Of a stretch of DNA of 64,000 nucleotides, positions 25,631-34,278 are shown in pieces (the first letter of the stretch is position 1; each line of letters begins with the position of its first letter). Where the stretch lies: contig QCQJ01000003.1 of NCBI GenBank assembly GCA_003209585.1, forward strand, positions 1 to 64,000, given 5' to 3'. The position numbers were made by a program, and so were the translations under genes. Below the pieces are notes generated by a model. The model was not told the DNA's origin, did no database searches, and worked only from the letters and a program-made list of their open reading frames with translations. This stretch comes from Prochlorococcus sp. AG-449-G23. Its GTDB lineage: Bacteria; Cyanobacteriota; Cyanobacteriia; PCC-6307; Cyanobiaceae.

Positions 25631-27058
25631 ATGTTTAGAAGAGTAATTAATCCTATCTTATTCTTACCCCTTTCTCTAAGTATCAACTCTATTAATGTAC
25701 TATCGAGCGAAACAAAAAATTATATTGATAATGTTTTAGAAGAAAAATCAAATATTACTTTTGTTGAATATCAAGAAATAGAAAAAAATATCTTAAATAA
25801 TCAAGAGATAAAATCATTACAAAATTTAGTTAACTCTGCAAGGTTTACTCTTTCCAGTCAAATAGCTCAAAAATATCCATCCTTAGATTTTCAAGCAAAT
25901 GGGTTACCAAAATATGTCGCAGGTAAGAATTACAGTAGCAAGTCATCAACTTTAAAAACATCACAATTTACGGCTAATCCTTCTTTAAATATTAGATGGG
26001 ATTTAATTGCCCCTCTTAGAGGATCCGAAATTGAAATTGCTAAAGCAAATTACAAAATTGCAAAAAATAATTATGAGATTAAGAAAAAAGATTTAATTCA
26101 AGAAGCAAAAAAGAGGTATCACAAATACCAAAAATCATATCAAGATATTCAAAATAAAAAATTCACACTTGATTTATCAGTTACAAGCTTAGACAATGCT
26201 AAAACTAAGTTAAATGCTGGAGTTGGAACAAAATTTGAAGTTCTTGAAGCAGAAGCTCAATTATCTCGAGATAAACAATCTCTCAATGAAAAGAAAATAG
26301 AACATGAAATTAATAAAATTGCCCTTAAAGAGATTCTTAATATCAAGGGGGATTTTGGAAGTAATAAAGAGCAAAATTTAATAGGTTTCTGGAATCATAA
26401 GTTGAATAAAAATATTAATGAAGGTTTAGATAGAAGTCTTTCCTTAAGAAACCTTCTTCTTCGAAAATCAATCAAAAAGAGCCAAGCAAATAGTTTTTTA
26501 GCTCAAAATAAGCCAAATATTTACATCAGTAATACTTTATCTAGTACCTTTAGCAAGGGTGACTCATTATCCGAGGTTATAGACTCTGAAGAGTCTGGAT
26601 CTAACTATTCGAATACAATAAGTTTAAATTTTGCATGGAGTATTTTCCATGGTGGAAAGAATAAGAAATCTTACAAATCAAAAATAGCTGAAGCTGAAGC
26701 TGAAGAATATTCTTATAAAAATCTAAAAAATATCTTGACCACTAATATTAGTAAAGCTTATTTGAATCTTAAATTAAATGAAGAGAAAATAATTTCATCT
26801 CTTAAAGAAATTGAATCAAGCAAAGAGTCCGTAAGGCTTTCCAGACTTAGATACGATGTTGGGATATCAACTCTTAAAGATGTACTTATAAGACAAAGTG
26901 AACTGAGTAATGCGAAATCAAAAAATATTACTGCTATTTATAATTACAATTTGAATTTAGATGAATTAGAAAGATTAACTTTTCTTGAAATAAGTAAAAG
27001 TTGTTTAGGCAGTAATGATAATAGAATTAAAGATACAGAATCTATTTGCAATATATAA
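25631..27058 (+). CDS. TolC-family outer membrane efflux protein
   Basis: A 475-residue protein with a signal peptide (MFRRVINPILFLPLSLSI, cleavage uncertain), two long coiled-coil repeats and short beta segments. The first repeat ends ARFTLSSQIAQKYPSLDFQANG and TKFEVLEAEAQLSRDKQSLNEKK; the second has RLRYDVGISTLKDVLIRQSEL. These are the helical-hairpin hallmarks of TolC. It would form the outer membrane duct for export with RND, ABC or MFS partners; none is adjacent. It ends 2 nt before the IMPase gene. Confidence 0.87.
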   Translation: MFRRVINPILFLPLSLSINSINVLSSETKNYIDNVLEEKSNITFVEYQEIEKNILNNQEIKSLQNLVNSARFTLSSQIAQKYPSLDFQANGLPKYVAGKNYSSKSSTLKTSQFTANPSLNIRWDLIAPLRGSEIEIAKANYKIAKNNYEIKKKDLIQEAKKRYHKYQKSYQDIQNKKFTLDLSVTSLDNAKTKLNAGVGTKFEVLEAEAQLSRDKQSLNEKKIEHEINKIALKEILNIKGDFGSNKEQNLIGFWNHKLNKNINEGLDRSLSLRNLLLRKSIKKSQANSFLAQNKPNIYISNTLSSTFSKGDSLSEVIDSEESGSNYSNTISLNFAWSIFHGGKNKKSYKSKIAEAEAEEYSYKNLKNILTTNISKAYLNLKLNEEKIISSLKEIESSKESVRLSRLRYDVGISTLKDVLIRQSELSNAKSKNITAIYNYNLNLDELERLTFLEISKSCLGSNDNRIKDTESICNI

Positions 27059-27060
27059 AA

Positions 27061-27861
27061 ATGAATCCACAAAATTTAACTAATAAGCAACTAAGTGAAT
27101 TAGATTCTTTATTCGAATTAGTTAGTCAACGTCAAAAAAAAGATTTTGGAAATATTAGTGCTAGCAATAAAGAGGACGGATCATTACTAACAAGTTGTGA
27201 TTTATGGAGTGATAAAACAATAGTTGATGGCTTAGCTTCAATAGCACCAGGGGAGGGTGTCCTTAGTGAAGAAGGGGAGAAGTTGATTCCTAATACAAAG
27301 GCTTATTGGGTGGTCGACCCACTTGATGGGACAACAAATTTTGCTGCAGGTATTCCTTACTGGTCTATATCAGTAGCAAGGTTCGTCAATGGTAAACCAC
27401 AATCTTCTTTTTTAATAATCCCTACATTGAAAAAAAAGTTTGTATCCATTAAAGGTAAAGGGGTTTGGTTAAATAACCAAAAAATAGATCCTAGTCAAAA
27501 AAATCACCAAAGTGAATGCATTTCTTTATGCAGTAGGTCCATAAAAATTTTACAAAAAAAACCAACCTCAATATTTCCTGGCAAAATCAGACTCTTAGGT
27601 GTATCGAGCTTAAATCTAACGAGTGTAGCAATGGGACAAACTTTCGGAGCAATAGAATCAACCCCTAAGATATGGGATATTGCAGCGGCCTGGCTTTTAT
27701 TAGAAGAACTCAATTGTTCTATAGAGTGGTTAGAAACAAATCCTTTAAATTTAGTTACAGGAGAAAACTTGAGCAATGTTAATTTTCCTTTAATTGCTTG
27801 TAGATCGATTGAAAAAATAGAAATGTTAAAGCCATGGGGTAATTTATTATTAGAAAAATAG
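27061..27861 (+). CDS. Inositol monophosphatase family protein
   Basis: A 266-residue Mg-dependent phosphatase. Metal ligands are seen in the LSEEGE motif (E70/E71), DPLDGTTNF (D86, D89 and the T/N that follow) and the C-terminal WDIAAAWLLLEE. I start it at ATG 27061 (MNPQN) because the upstream ATG at 27046 lies inside the TolC-like gene. Substrate may be inositol phosphate, histidinol phosphate or fructose-1,6-bisphosphate; this cannot be decided from the motifs. Operonic with TolC-like. Confidence 0.85.
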   Translation: MNPQNLTNKQLSELDSLFELVSQRQKKDFGNISASNKEDGSLLTSCDLWSDKTIVDGLASIAPGEGVLSEEGEKLIPNTKAYWVVDPLDGTTNFAAGIPYWSISVARFVNGKPQSSFLIIPTLKKKFVSIKGKGVWLNNQKIDPSQKNHQSECISLCSRSIKILQKKPTSIFPGKIRLLGVSSLNLTSVAMGQTFGAIESTPKIWDIAAAWLLLEELNCSIEWLETNPLNLVTGENLSNVNFPLIACRSIEKIEMLKPWGNLLLEK

Positions 27862-27947
27862 TTGCATCATAAATATATTTTGGTTGAAAAATTTCTTAAT
27901 CAGATAGAATAAAAAATAAACAAAATAAATATTTGAAGAAAATTAAT

Positions 27948-28856
27948 ATGCAGCGAAGCTCAACATGGATACTGAAAAGTTTGTGGGGAGCCTGTGAGAG
28001 ATGGAGCAAATCCGATTGTATTGACTTAAGTGCTGCATTTGCTTACTACACTCTACAATCATTTTTTCCTATTCTTCTAATTTCTCTTTCAATAGCATCA
28101 TGGTTCCTTGGAAAACAAGAGGGATTAGATCAACAAATAATATCTGTTGCTGCTCAACTTTTACCTCCTTCTGTAGTTGAATTAGTAGAAACAACATTAT
28201 TTAAATTGATAGATCAAGGTTTTGGGGCAGGTATTCTAGGGGCTATGTTTTTGCTTTTTACAGCAGGAAATGCATATCTATCGCTTCAAAGAGGTTCAGA
28301 TAGGCTTTGGGAAGACGAAATTCCTTCCAAAAAAGTGAATGCTGCTTGGAGAGTGCAAGCTTCGAGGTTTCTCAGAAATAGAGTTGAAGCTTTTTTAATA
28401 GTTTTCTTTATAGGTTTTTTAATGGTACTAGATCAAATTAGTGCAAACCTTAGGATGATCCCAAGTAACGTTTTAGAAAATCTTTCAAAATCTAATAATC
28501 TTATTTCTGATTTATTATTAAAGTTGCCCCTATTACAAGTTGGTCAGTTTGCAATACCACTAGTCGGCTTTTCTTTAATGGCTCTTTTATTACAAGCCCT
28601 CTTACCCAGTAGAAAAGTTCCTTTGAAACCACTTTTACCTGGATCTTTTCTTATTGGAATTGGCCTAACCACTTTGAACCTGGCAGTAAGTAAAAGTATT
28701 CTCTCACTTGGAGCAAGGTTTCAAGCATATGGTTTTATTGGAGGTTTTCTTGTACTAACTTTATGGGTATGGCTATTAGGAGTGATTTTATATTTTGGAC
28801 AGTGCTGGAGTGTAGTTATTGCTAGTATGACTTTATTAAATAAAAAAAGATTTTAG
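27948..28856 (+). CDS. YihY/BrkB-family inner membrane protein
   Basis: A 302-residue protein with six transmembrane helices typical of YihY: AAFAYYTLQSFFPILLISLS, GAGILGAMFLLFTAGNAYLSLQ, and later GRFxAYGxxG-like FQAYGFIGGFLVLTLWVWLLG. ATG 27948 (MQRSST) is preferred; the TTG at 27933 would add five residues with no clear benefit. The function of the family is unknown; it was once mislabelled RNase BN. It is preceded by the IMPase gene on the same strand (86-nt gap). Confidence 0.85.
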   Translation: MQRSSTWILKSLWGACERWSKSDCIDLSAAFAYYTLQSFFPILLISLSIASWFLGKQEGLDQQIISVAAQLLPPSVVELVETTLFKLIDQGFGAGILGAMFLLFTAGNAYLSLQRGSDRLWEDEIPSKKVNAAWRVQASRFLRNRVEAFLIVFFIGFLMVLDQISANLRMIPSNVLENLSKSNNLISDLLLKLPLLQVGQFAIPLVGFSLMALLLQALLPSRKVPLKPLLPGSFLIGIGLTTLNLAVSKSILSLGARFQAYGFIGGFLVLTLWVWLLGVILYFGQCWSVVIASMTLLNKKRF

Positions 28857-28873
28857 AGATAACAATTAATAAA

Positions 28874-29215
28874 GTGAATAATTTTTCTAAAGCTAATAAA
28901 AATTTCCTAACTTATTCATTAATCATGCTTATGGTTATTCCAATTTTTGGAATAAACTTTTTGATAAGCTTTCTGGGTAATATACTACTCCTATTATTTT
29001 TAATTCCTCTACTATTAGTAATTTTAGTCTTTATAGTTTTTAACTCTTACAAATCTAGAATTAATACTTGTAAAAGTTGTGGTGCAATATCGTTAGATCT
29101 AAGTGAAACCTGCATGAGTTGTGGTGCAGATTTAGAAAATATCAGTAAAAGGGATCAATTAGAAAAAAGGCCGAGTGAAAGTACCATTGACGTGAAGGCA
29201 GAAGAAATAAAATAA
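28874..29215 (+). CDS. Small two-helix membrane protein with zinc ribbon
   Basis: A 113-residue protein with two hydrophobic helices (about 13-33 and 34-56) and a C-terminal double-CxxC zinc ribbon: CKSCGAISLDLSETCMSCG. A charged tail follows. Start is GTG 28874 (VNNFSK). It sits 17 nt behind the YihY gene, suggesting co-transcription. I do not recognise a named family; a role as a membrane-anchored metal or redox sensor is only a guess. Confidence 0.65.
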   Translation: MNNFSKANKNFLTYSLIMLMVIPIFGINFLISFLGNILLLLFLIPLLLVILVFIVFNSYKSRINTCKSCGAISLDLSETCMSCGADLENISKRDQLEKRPSESTIDVKAEEIK

Positions 29216-29220
29216 AAAAT

Positions 29221-29367
29221 CTAACCTATTCCAATTTGTCTAAGGATACTTTGTCCAGTAATTAATTCTGTACCAAGACCAATCAAAATACCCATCATTG
29301 CCATACGACCATTCCAGGTTTCTGCAAAATTTACAAAACCAAATCTTTGTTGATTTTCGTCATTCAT
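29221..29367 (-). CDS. hli: High-light-inducible protein (Hli)
   Basis: A 48-residue protein with a single transmembrane helix carrying the chlorophyll-binding motif AETWNGRMAMMGILIGLGTE. It begins MNDENQQRFGFVNF and ends ILRQIGIG. Hli proteins bind chlorophyll and carotenoid at photosystem II under light stress. The start ATG is at 29365-29367 and the stop TAG at 29221-29223. It is a single-gene unit, convergent with the zinc-ribbon gene 6 nt away, and has a short promoter region of about 70 nt. Confidence 0.92.
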   Translation of the reverse strand: MNDENQQRFGFVNFAETWNGRMAMMGILIGLGTELITGQSILRQIGIG

Positions 29368-29436
29368 AATTAACTAGATTATCTATCAAATTATTTTAAC
29401 GTTTTGAAGAAGGATTTATGTTAAATAATAAATTAT

Positions 29437-29820
29437 TTATTTAACATGTCTTACCCCGTCAACAGGTCGATACTCATCTCCAGTCAATTCCTCATACACA
29501 ATTGCTGGCAATCCTGTATCAAACATTGTTTGTAATGCTTCTTTTAACATAGGATTCCACCCTCCAGTACTTACTTTTCCGTGTCTTACAGTCCAATCCC
29601 AAGTTCCTTGAAGATCTCTCGGCAACCTGCCTTCTCTATCTCTTCGAGCAACTAAATCTAAAGATTCAACTAGACCAACAATAACTGGATTTTTACCATA
29701 AGAAGGAGTAAGACTTAACTCAAGCCTAACAGGATCTTCTTTGACCATTTTTAAACGAAACCTTGGAGGCAACTTAAGGGATCTTATGACCGCTGAAACA
29801 ATTTTAGTTCTTAATTCCAA
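29437..29820 (-). CDS. Conserved picocyanobacterial protein
   Basis: A 127-residue soluble protein with no signal or membrane segments. Strongly patterned blocks are PPRFRLKMVKEDPVRLELSL, NPVIVGLVESLDLVARRD and GTWDWTVRHGKVSTGG, ending GDEYRPVDGVRHVK. It is rich in Arg for this AT-rich genome, suggesting strong conservation. I do not recognise a domain. It is followed on the minus strand by hli after about 70 nt and preceded by the DUF2973 gene. Confidence 0.7.
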   Translation of the reverse strand: MELRTKIVSAVIRSLKLPPRFRLKMVKEDPVRLELSLTPSYGKNPVIVGLVESLDLVARRDREGRLPRDLQGTWDWTVRHGKVSTGGWNPMLKEALQTMFDTGLPAIVYEELTGDEYRPVDGVRHVK

Positions 29821-29846
29821 TTTTTTTTCCTGTAAAATTAATTTGA

Positions 29847-30110
29847 TTAATCAGTTTTTGAACCCTTTTCTTCTAAGGTTGAATCATTATCATTTGAAAA
29901 TCGTACCGTTAATAGCTCCTCTTCTGTAATGTTTCCTGATTTATCTAAAAGTTCTGGATGTATTGTGTACTTTTTTTGTTTAAATTTAGATGTACTGAAA
30001 CGTTTTTGTTCTGTCTCGGATATACCCCAACCATTGGACATTACTTTAAAAGCTTTCCATACTAGATAGGTTAATGCTGCAGAATATATGATTGGGAATA
30101 GAATAGTCAT
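29847..30110 (-). CDS. DUF2973 domain protein
   Basis: An 87-residue protein with an N-terminal membrane helix (ILFPIIYSAALTYLVWKAF) and a cytoplasmic tail. The tail carries IHPELLDKSGNITEEELLTVRF, matching the HPELLDE-GN pattern of DUF2973, a cyanobacterial family of unknown function. Upstream promoter region of about 170 nt towards the HtrA gene. It probably shares a transcript with the 127-residue protein downstream. Confidence 0.75.
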   Translation of the reverse strand: MTILFPIIYSAALTYLVWKAFKVMSNGWGISETEQKRFSTSKFKQKKYTIHPELLDKSGNITEEELLTVRFSNDNDSTLEEKGSKTD

Positions 30111-30283
30111 CTAGCTTATAAAACAATTATATTTATGATTATCATCATAGCCTTAAAAAAAGAAAATTAGCTATTTTATGGTCATAAATTATTTTCTAGA
30201 TTAAATAATATTTTTAGTAGTTATATTAAGGTTACTCGAAAATAATAAGTCTAATCTATCAAAAGAGCATAAGAAAATCAAAA

Positions 30284-31411
30284 TTGAAAATTTGCAACCA
30301 GAAGCTATTATTATTCTCTTCACTAATTACTATTGGTATTTTGTGTCCCAAACATGTAATACCCTACCCTTTAAATTTAACTAAACCAAAAAATAAGGAA
30401 GTTAACATACATTCAAACAAATCTTTCATAACTAAAGCTGTAGAAAAAACAGGTTCTGCTGTGGTGACAATTGATACCCAAAGGTATGTTAAAAAAAGAA
30501 AATTTTCAAGAAATTCTCAAATATTTATTGACCCATATTTTGAAAGATTTTTTGGATTAAATTTACCTAACGAAAATCGACCAAGAATAGAGAAAAACCA
30601 AGGAAGCGGATTTATATTTGCAGATGGACTTGTAATGACTAATTCTCATGTGGTAAATGGATCTGATAAGGTAATTGTTGGTTTAACCAATGGTCAAAAA
30701 CTAAACGCAAAACTTATTGGGCAGGACTTTTTTACAGATTTAGCTGTGCTTAAGATTGAAGGAAAAGGACCTTGGCCCATAGCACAATTGGGTGATTCAA
30801 CAACAATTAAAGTTGGTGATTGGGCTATCGCAGTAGGAAATCCTTTCGGATTAGAAAACACAGTTACCCTTGGTATTATTAGTAATCTCAATAGAAACGT
30901 CACTCAATTAGGAATATATGATAAAAAACTTGAACTAATACAAACAGACGCTGCTATTAATCCTGGAAATTCTGGAGGTCCACTATTAAATAGTAATGGA
31001 GAAGTAATTGGTATCAATACATTGATAAGATCAGGTCCAGGAGCAGGTTTAAGTTTCGCAATCCCAATTAATAAAGCTAAGGAAATTGCCTATCAACTAA
31101 TAAGTAATGGGAAAGTGATACATCCTATGATTGGAATAAGCCTCATCGATGAAAGTAATTCTGAATTAAATAAAAATGTCGTAAAAGTTGGTTATGTAGT
31201 ACCAAATAGTCCAGCTGAAAAAAGTGGAATTATAATTAATGACATAATTATAAAAGTTGGTGAGCAAGACATTGAAACAGCTTCAGATGTTATAAGCCAA
31301 ATAAGTAAAAATGGTATTAATAAAGAAATAAATATATTATTGAAACGAAAAAATAAACTTATCAGGTTAAAAGTAAAACCTACTGATATTAAAAATCTTC
31401 AAAATTACTAA
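30284..31411 (+). CDS. HtrA/DegQ-type serine protease
   Basis: A periplasmic or lumenal trypsin-fold protease of 375 residues. After an N-terminal hydrophobic signal (LLLFSSLITIGIL) the catalytic triad is H122 (NSHVVNG), D152 (TDLAVLK) and S230 (GNSGGPLL). A single PDZ domain lies at about 280-365 (VVPNSPAEKSGI). Cyanobacterial HtrA/HhoA/HhoB degrade damaged proteins under light and heat stress; which paralog this is cannot be told. The start is TTG 30284; no better ATG gives the signal peptide intact. Confidence 0.88.
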   Translation: MKICNQKLLLFSSLITIGILCPKHVIPYPLNLTKPKNKEVNIHSNKSFITKAVEKTGSAVVTIDTQRYVKKRKFSRNSQIFIDPYFERFFGLNLPNENRPRIEKNQGSGFIFADGLVMTNSHVVNGSDKVIVGLTNGQKLNAKLIGQDFFTDLAVLKIEGKGPWPIAQLGDSTTIKVGDWAIAVGNPFGLENTVTLGIISNLNRNVTQLGIYDKKLELIQTDAAINPGNSGGPLLNSNGEVIGINTLIRSGPGAGLSFAIPINKAKEIAYQLISNGKVIHPMIGISLIDESNSELNKNVVKVGYVVPNSPAEKSGIIINDIIIKVGEQDIETASDVISQISKNGINKEINILLKRKNKLIRLKVKPTDIKNLQNY

Positions 31412-31416
31412 ACATT

Positions 31417-31560
31417 TCAACCTTCATTCTGTTTTAGTATTTCCACACACCTAGAAATACAATTACTATCATTCAAATCACAGGTTGAAATGCATTCAAA
31501 ATATCCTTCAATAGGATCAGAAATTTGAAACTTTGCTTCTTGGAAATCATAATTTTTCAT
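31417..31560 (-). CDS. Microprotein with twin CX3C motif
   Basis: A 47-residue protein starting MKNYDFQEAKFQISDPIEGY and containing two CX3C pairs, ECISTC and NCISRC, separated by six residues. I prefer ATG 31560; an upstream ATG at 31602 adds a basic 14-residue extension. No membrane segment or signal is visible. Twin CX3C motifs can form a disulfide hairpin or bind metal. It converges on the HtrA gene with a 5-nt gap. The family is unknown to me. Confidence 0.55.
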   Translation of the reverse strand: MKNYDFQEAKFQISDPIEGYFECISTCDLNDSNCISRCVEILKQNEG

Positions 31561-31712
31561 ATAGTTTATTAAAACTTTTTTTGCATTTTTAAGATTAAAC
31601 AAGGAAGGTAAACTATGTAAAGATAAATGAGTGATCTTGCCTAGCTAAATGTAAACTTTTTTAAAAGTAATCAACATTTCTTGCAAAAACATTTCTCATT
31701 AAAAATTTAATT

Positions 31713-33329
31713 CTACTTTTTATTTTTTTCTAAAAAATATTCGTAATTACCATCGTATGAAAATAACTTTGAATCTTTAATTTCGACAATTTTGTTTGCA
31801 ACCTTTGAAATAAAATATCTATCATGAGAAATGATTAATAATGAACCTTTATAATTTTTAATAGCTAATTCTAAATTTTCTTTAGATTCCAGATCCAAAT
31901 GATTAGTTGGCTCATCCAATAGTAGAAAATTACTAGGATTAATAATCATAAGTGCTAATGCTAATCTTGCCTTTTCCCCTCCACTGAGTTGTTTAATATA
32001 TTTAAAAACAGTTTCATTTTGAAAGCCAAAACCTCCTAAAAATGTTCTTACTTTTTTTTGAGACCACTCTGGAGATTTAATACATATTAAATCAATAACT
32101 CTTTGCCCAAGTGGAAGTGCTTCAGCCTGATTCTGTTCATAATAGCTAGTAATTATATTATGTTTACCAAGATTAATTTCTCCAATTTCAGGAGCTGTTT
32201 TTTTCATAATGATTTTGAGCAATGTAGATTTACCACAGCCATTAGGTCCTAATATTGCTATTTTCTCTCCCGCAGAAATCTTTAAATTGACATCTAAAAA
32301 AAGAATTTTTTCAGCATAACTATGAGACAAATTTTTGATATTTAGCACTAATTTTCCTGATCGAGGACACTCTGGAAAATTAAAAACAGGACTTTTTGAG
32401 TTTGATCTAATTGCCTCAATTTTAGAAATCTTTTTTAATTGTTTTTCTCTACTTTTAGCTTGAGAACTTCTAGTGGCACTAGCTCTAAATCTATCTATAT
32501 ACTTCTTTTGAATCTCAATTTCTTTTTGTTGTAATTTATATGCTTTATTTTGTGATTCTTCGTTTAAAGATTTCTGCTCCACAAAAAAAGAGTAATTCCC
32601 ATTATATATTTCAGATATTCCTTTATCTATGAAAATTATTTTTTTACATAATTTATCTAAAAAATACCTATCATGACTAATTATGATAATTGCAATCTTG
32701 AGCGACGATAAATATTCTTCCAGCCAAAAAATAGTATTTAAATCTAAATGATTAGTTGGTTCATCCAATAAAAGTAAATCAGGTTTTTGTAAAATTATTT
32801 TTCCAAGAGCAACTTTCATCTGCCAACCACCTGAAAAATTGCCGACTGGTTTATCAGCATCTTCTATAGAAAAACCTAGTTTTGGTAATATTTTTTCTAC
32901 ATCTGATTGCATTGTATAACCTCCTAAAGCTTCAAATCTTGCTTGATATTTTGAGAGTTGATTTACTAAATTTTCAAATTCATGGGAATGTTTTTTAATA
33001 TCCAATGATTTCATTTTATTCTCAATTTCTAAAAGTTTAATGGCAACAATTTTTATATCTCCGAAAGAACTTTCTAATTCCTCTCTTACTGAACAATTTA
33101 AGTTGCAATCTAACTCTTGTTTTAAATGGGCAATTTTAGGATTTCCCTCTTTGATAATTGTTCCACTTGTTTGATCTTCCTCTCCAATTAAAATCTTAAA
33201 TTGCGTTGATTTACCTGCACCATTGGAACCAACTAAGCCAACTTTTTCTCCTTTCTTGATTTCCCAATTAATATTTTTTAAAACAACATCTGTAGAATAA
33301 ATTTTGCTGATACCTTCAAATCTAATCAC
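31713..33329 (-). CDS. ABC-F ATPase (ribosome-associated)
   Basis: A 538-residue soluble protein with two ABC domains. Walker A motifs are GSNGAGKST (near residue 36) and GPNGCGKST (C-terminal half). Signatures are NFSGGWQMKVALG and QLSGGEKARLAL, and both Walker B motifs are followed by LLDEPTNHLDL. Between them is the charged helical linker (AYKLQQKEIEIQKKYIDRFR) that reaches the ribosomal peptidyl site in this class. No membrane partner is expected. It is probably a translation factor of the EttA/Uup type. Stands alone, divergent from a small membrane protein. Confidence 0.88.
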   Translation of the reverse strand: MIRFEGISKIYSTDVVLKNINWEIKKGEKVGLVGSNGAGKSTQFKILIGEEDQTSGTIIKEGNPKIAHLKQELDCNLNCSVREELESSFGDIKIVAIKLLEIENKMKSLDIKKHSHEFENLVNQLSKYQARFEALGGYTMQSDVEKILPKLGFSIEDADKPVGNFSGGWQMKVALGKIILQKPDLLLLDEPTNHLDLNTIFWLEEYLSSLKIAIIIISHDRYFLDKLCKKIIFIDKGISEIYNGNYSFFVEQKSLNEESQNKAYKLQQKEIEIQKKYIDRFRASATRSSQAKSREKQLKKISKIEAIRSNSKSPVFNFPECPRSGKLVLNIKNLSHSYAEKILFLDVNLKISAGEKIAILGPNGCGKSTLLKIIMKKTAPEIGEINLGKHNIITSYYEQNQAEALPLGQRVIDLICIKSPEWSQKKVRTFLGGFGFQNETVFKYIKQLSGGEKARLALALMIINPSNFLLLDEPTNHLDLESKENLELAIKNYKGSLLIISHDRYFISKVANKIVEIKDSKLFSYDGNYEYFLEKNKK

Positions 33330-33402
33330 TGTTATAAAAAAAAGAATTTACAAAATCTGAGGCTTATGTACTAAAAAATATTTTGTGGAATAAAATTGAA
33401 TT

Positions 33403-33579
33403 ATGAAAAGAATAGAACAAATTGTAGTAATTTTCATAGCAGCAGCTCTTGCAATTCCAAGTTATTGGTTTTTTTGGACTTTAGCTGGTGGAGGAGGCTA
33501 CAATAAAAGAATAAAACCTATGATGAATCAAAACAATAATTATTCGAAACCTATTCCTAAAGACCTCCTCGAGCCTTAA
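33403..33579 (+). CDS. Small single-helix membrane protein
   Basis: A 58-residue peptide: MKRIEQIVVIFIAAALAIPS, then YWFFWTLAGGGGYNKRIKPM and a short polar tail with NNNYSKPIPKDLLEP. It has a clear N-terminal transmembrane helix and a glycine-rich turn. It is plausible from its start ATG, amino acid composition and fit between neighbours, with its last 23 nt overlapping the convergent Nif11-like gene. Too short for most gene callers; function unknown. Confidence 0.6.
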   Translation: MKRIEQIVVIFIAAALAIPSYWFFWTLAGGGGYNKRIKPMMNQNNNYSKPIPKDLLEP

Positions 33580-33787
33580 CTAACCACATTTTAGTTGCTT
33601 CATCGTCAATAGTACTCAAATATTCAATAACCTCTTCTTTAGTCACAGAAATATTTAACTCATTGCCAATATCGCATATTTTATCTAAAGCTTTTTTGGG
33701 ATTAGTCAAAGCTGTCATGAACAAACTTTGTTTCTTTTTGGAGTCGTTTGCTATTAACTTATAGAGCTTTTCTGCATTACTGGACAT
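33557..33787 (-). CDS. Nif11-like small protein
   Basis: A 76-residue protein resembling the Nif11 leader domain: an N-terminal helix (EKLYKLIANDSKKKQSLFMT), NPKKALDKICDIGNELNISV, then TKEEVIEYLSTIDDEATKMW. It ends KARGGL with a Gly-Gly motif near the C-terminus. Nif11-type leaders precede ribosomal peptides such as prochlorosins in marine picocyanobacteria. No lanthipeptide synthetase or protease-transporter is present nearby, and no cysteine-rich core follows. It may be an orphan leader or a standalone helical protein. Confidence 0.5.
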   Translation of the reverse strand: MSSNAEKLYKLIANDSKKKQSLFMTALTNPKKALDKICDIGNELNISVTKEEVIEYLSTIDDEATKMWLVKARGGL

Positions 33788-33822
33788 TTTTTAAAAAATC
33801 TATTTATTAATAGATTATTACT

Positions 33823-34161
33823 TCAAGCTACATTTTGTTCATTATATTTATTAATAGATAAATCATTATCAGTTTCTTTTATTTCTTTTGCTGATGCATC
33901 TGCCATACTTCTTGCGTCTAAACATAAAACCTTTCTTAGTTTCGCAAAGTTAGCTGCATGAGATTTTCTACCATCTTTTTGAGCATAATGCTCAGACTGT
34001 TGAAGAATATGGTGAAGATGAGTTAACAAATATGGACTAATTACAGCTGATACCAAAACATCACTATTTTCATGATCATGGGAATCAGATTTAACTAATC
34101 TTTTTTTCTTTTTATCAATTATAGAACTTTTAGGTGAATCAATTTTTCTTGAATTTTTCAT
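33823..34161 (-). CDS. Conserved hypothetical protein, His-rich
   Basis: A 112-residue protein from ATG 34161 (MKNSRK). The longer frame to 34218 adds a stretch that is probably untranslated. The N-terminus is basic and rich in Lys/Ser; the middle has SDVLVSAVISPYLLTHLHHILQQSEHYAQK, with many histidines, then SHAANFAKLRKVLCLDARSMAD. It shares a divergent region of about 120 nt with the ribbon-helix-helix gene. No family recognised. The regulator at 34279 may control it. Confidence 0.55.
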   Translation of the reverse strand: MKNSRKIDSPKSSIIDKKKKRLVKSDSHDHENSDVLVSAVISPYLLTHLHHILQQSEHYAQKDGRKSHAANFAKLRKVLCLDARSMADASAKEIKETDNDLSINKYNEQNVA

Positions 34162-34211
34162 AGCGTTATACAAACAATTAATTGATACGGACAAAATTTC
34201 CTTACTAATAA

Positions 34212-34248
34212 TATACACAAAGATAGTATCCTTGACTAACTGTGTATA
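34212..34248. promoter_or_regulatory. Candidate operator: inverted repeat TATACACA/TGTGTATA
   Basis: Perfect 8-bp arms at 34212-34219 and 34241-34248, with 21 nt between them, lie in the divergent promoter region of the RHH gene. The right arm overlaps a possible -10 element (TATACT, 34245-34250). Ribbon-helix-helix repressors usually bind such short symmetrical sites, so autoregulation is a reasonable inference. Confidence 0.4.
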
Positions 34249-34278
34249 CTAATAAGTAACAGTTATCAACTTTGACTC

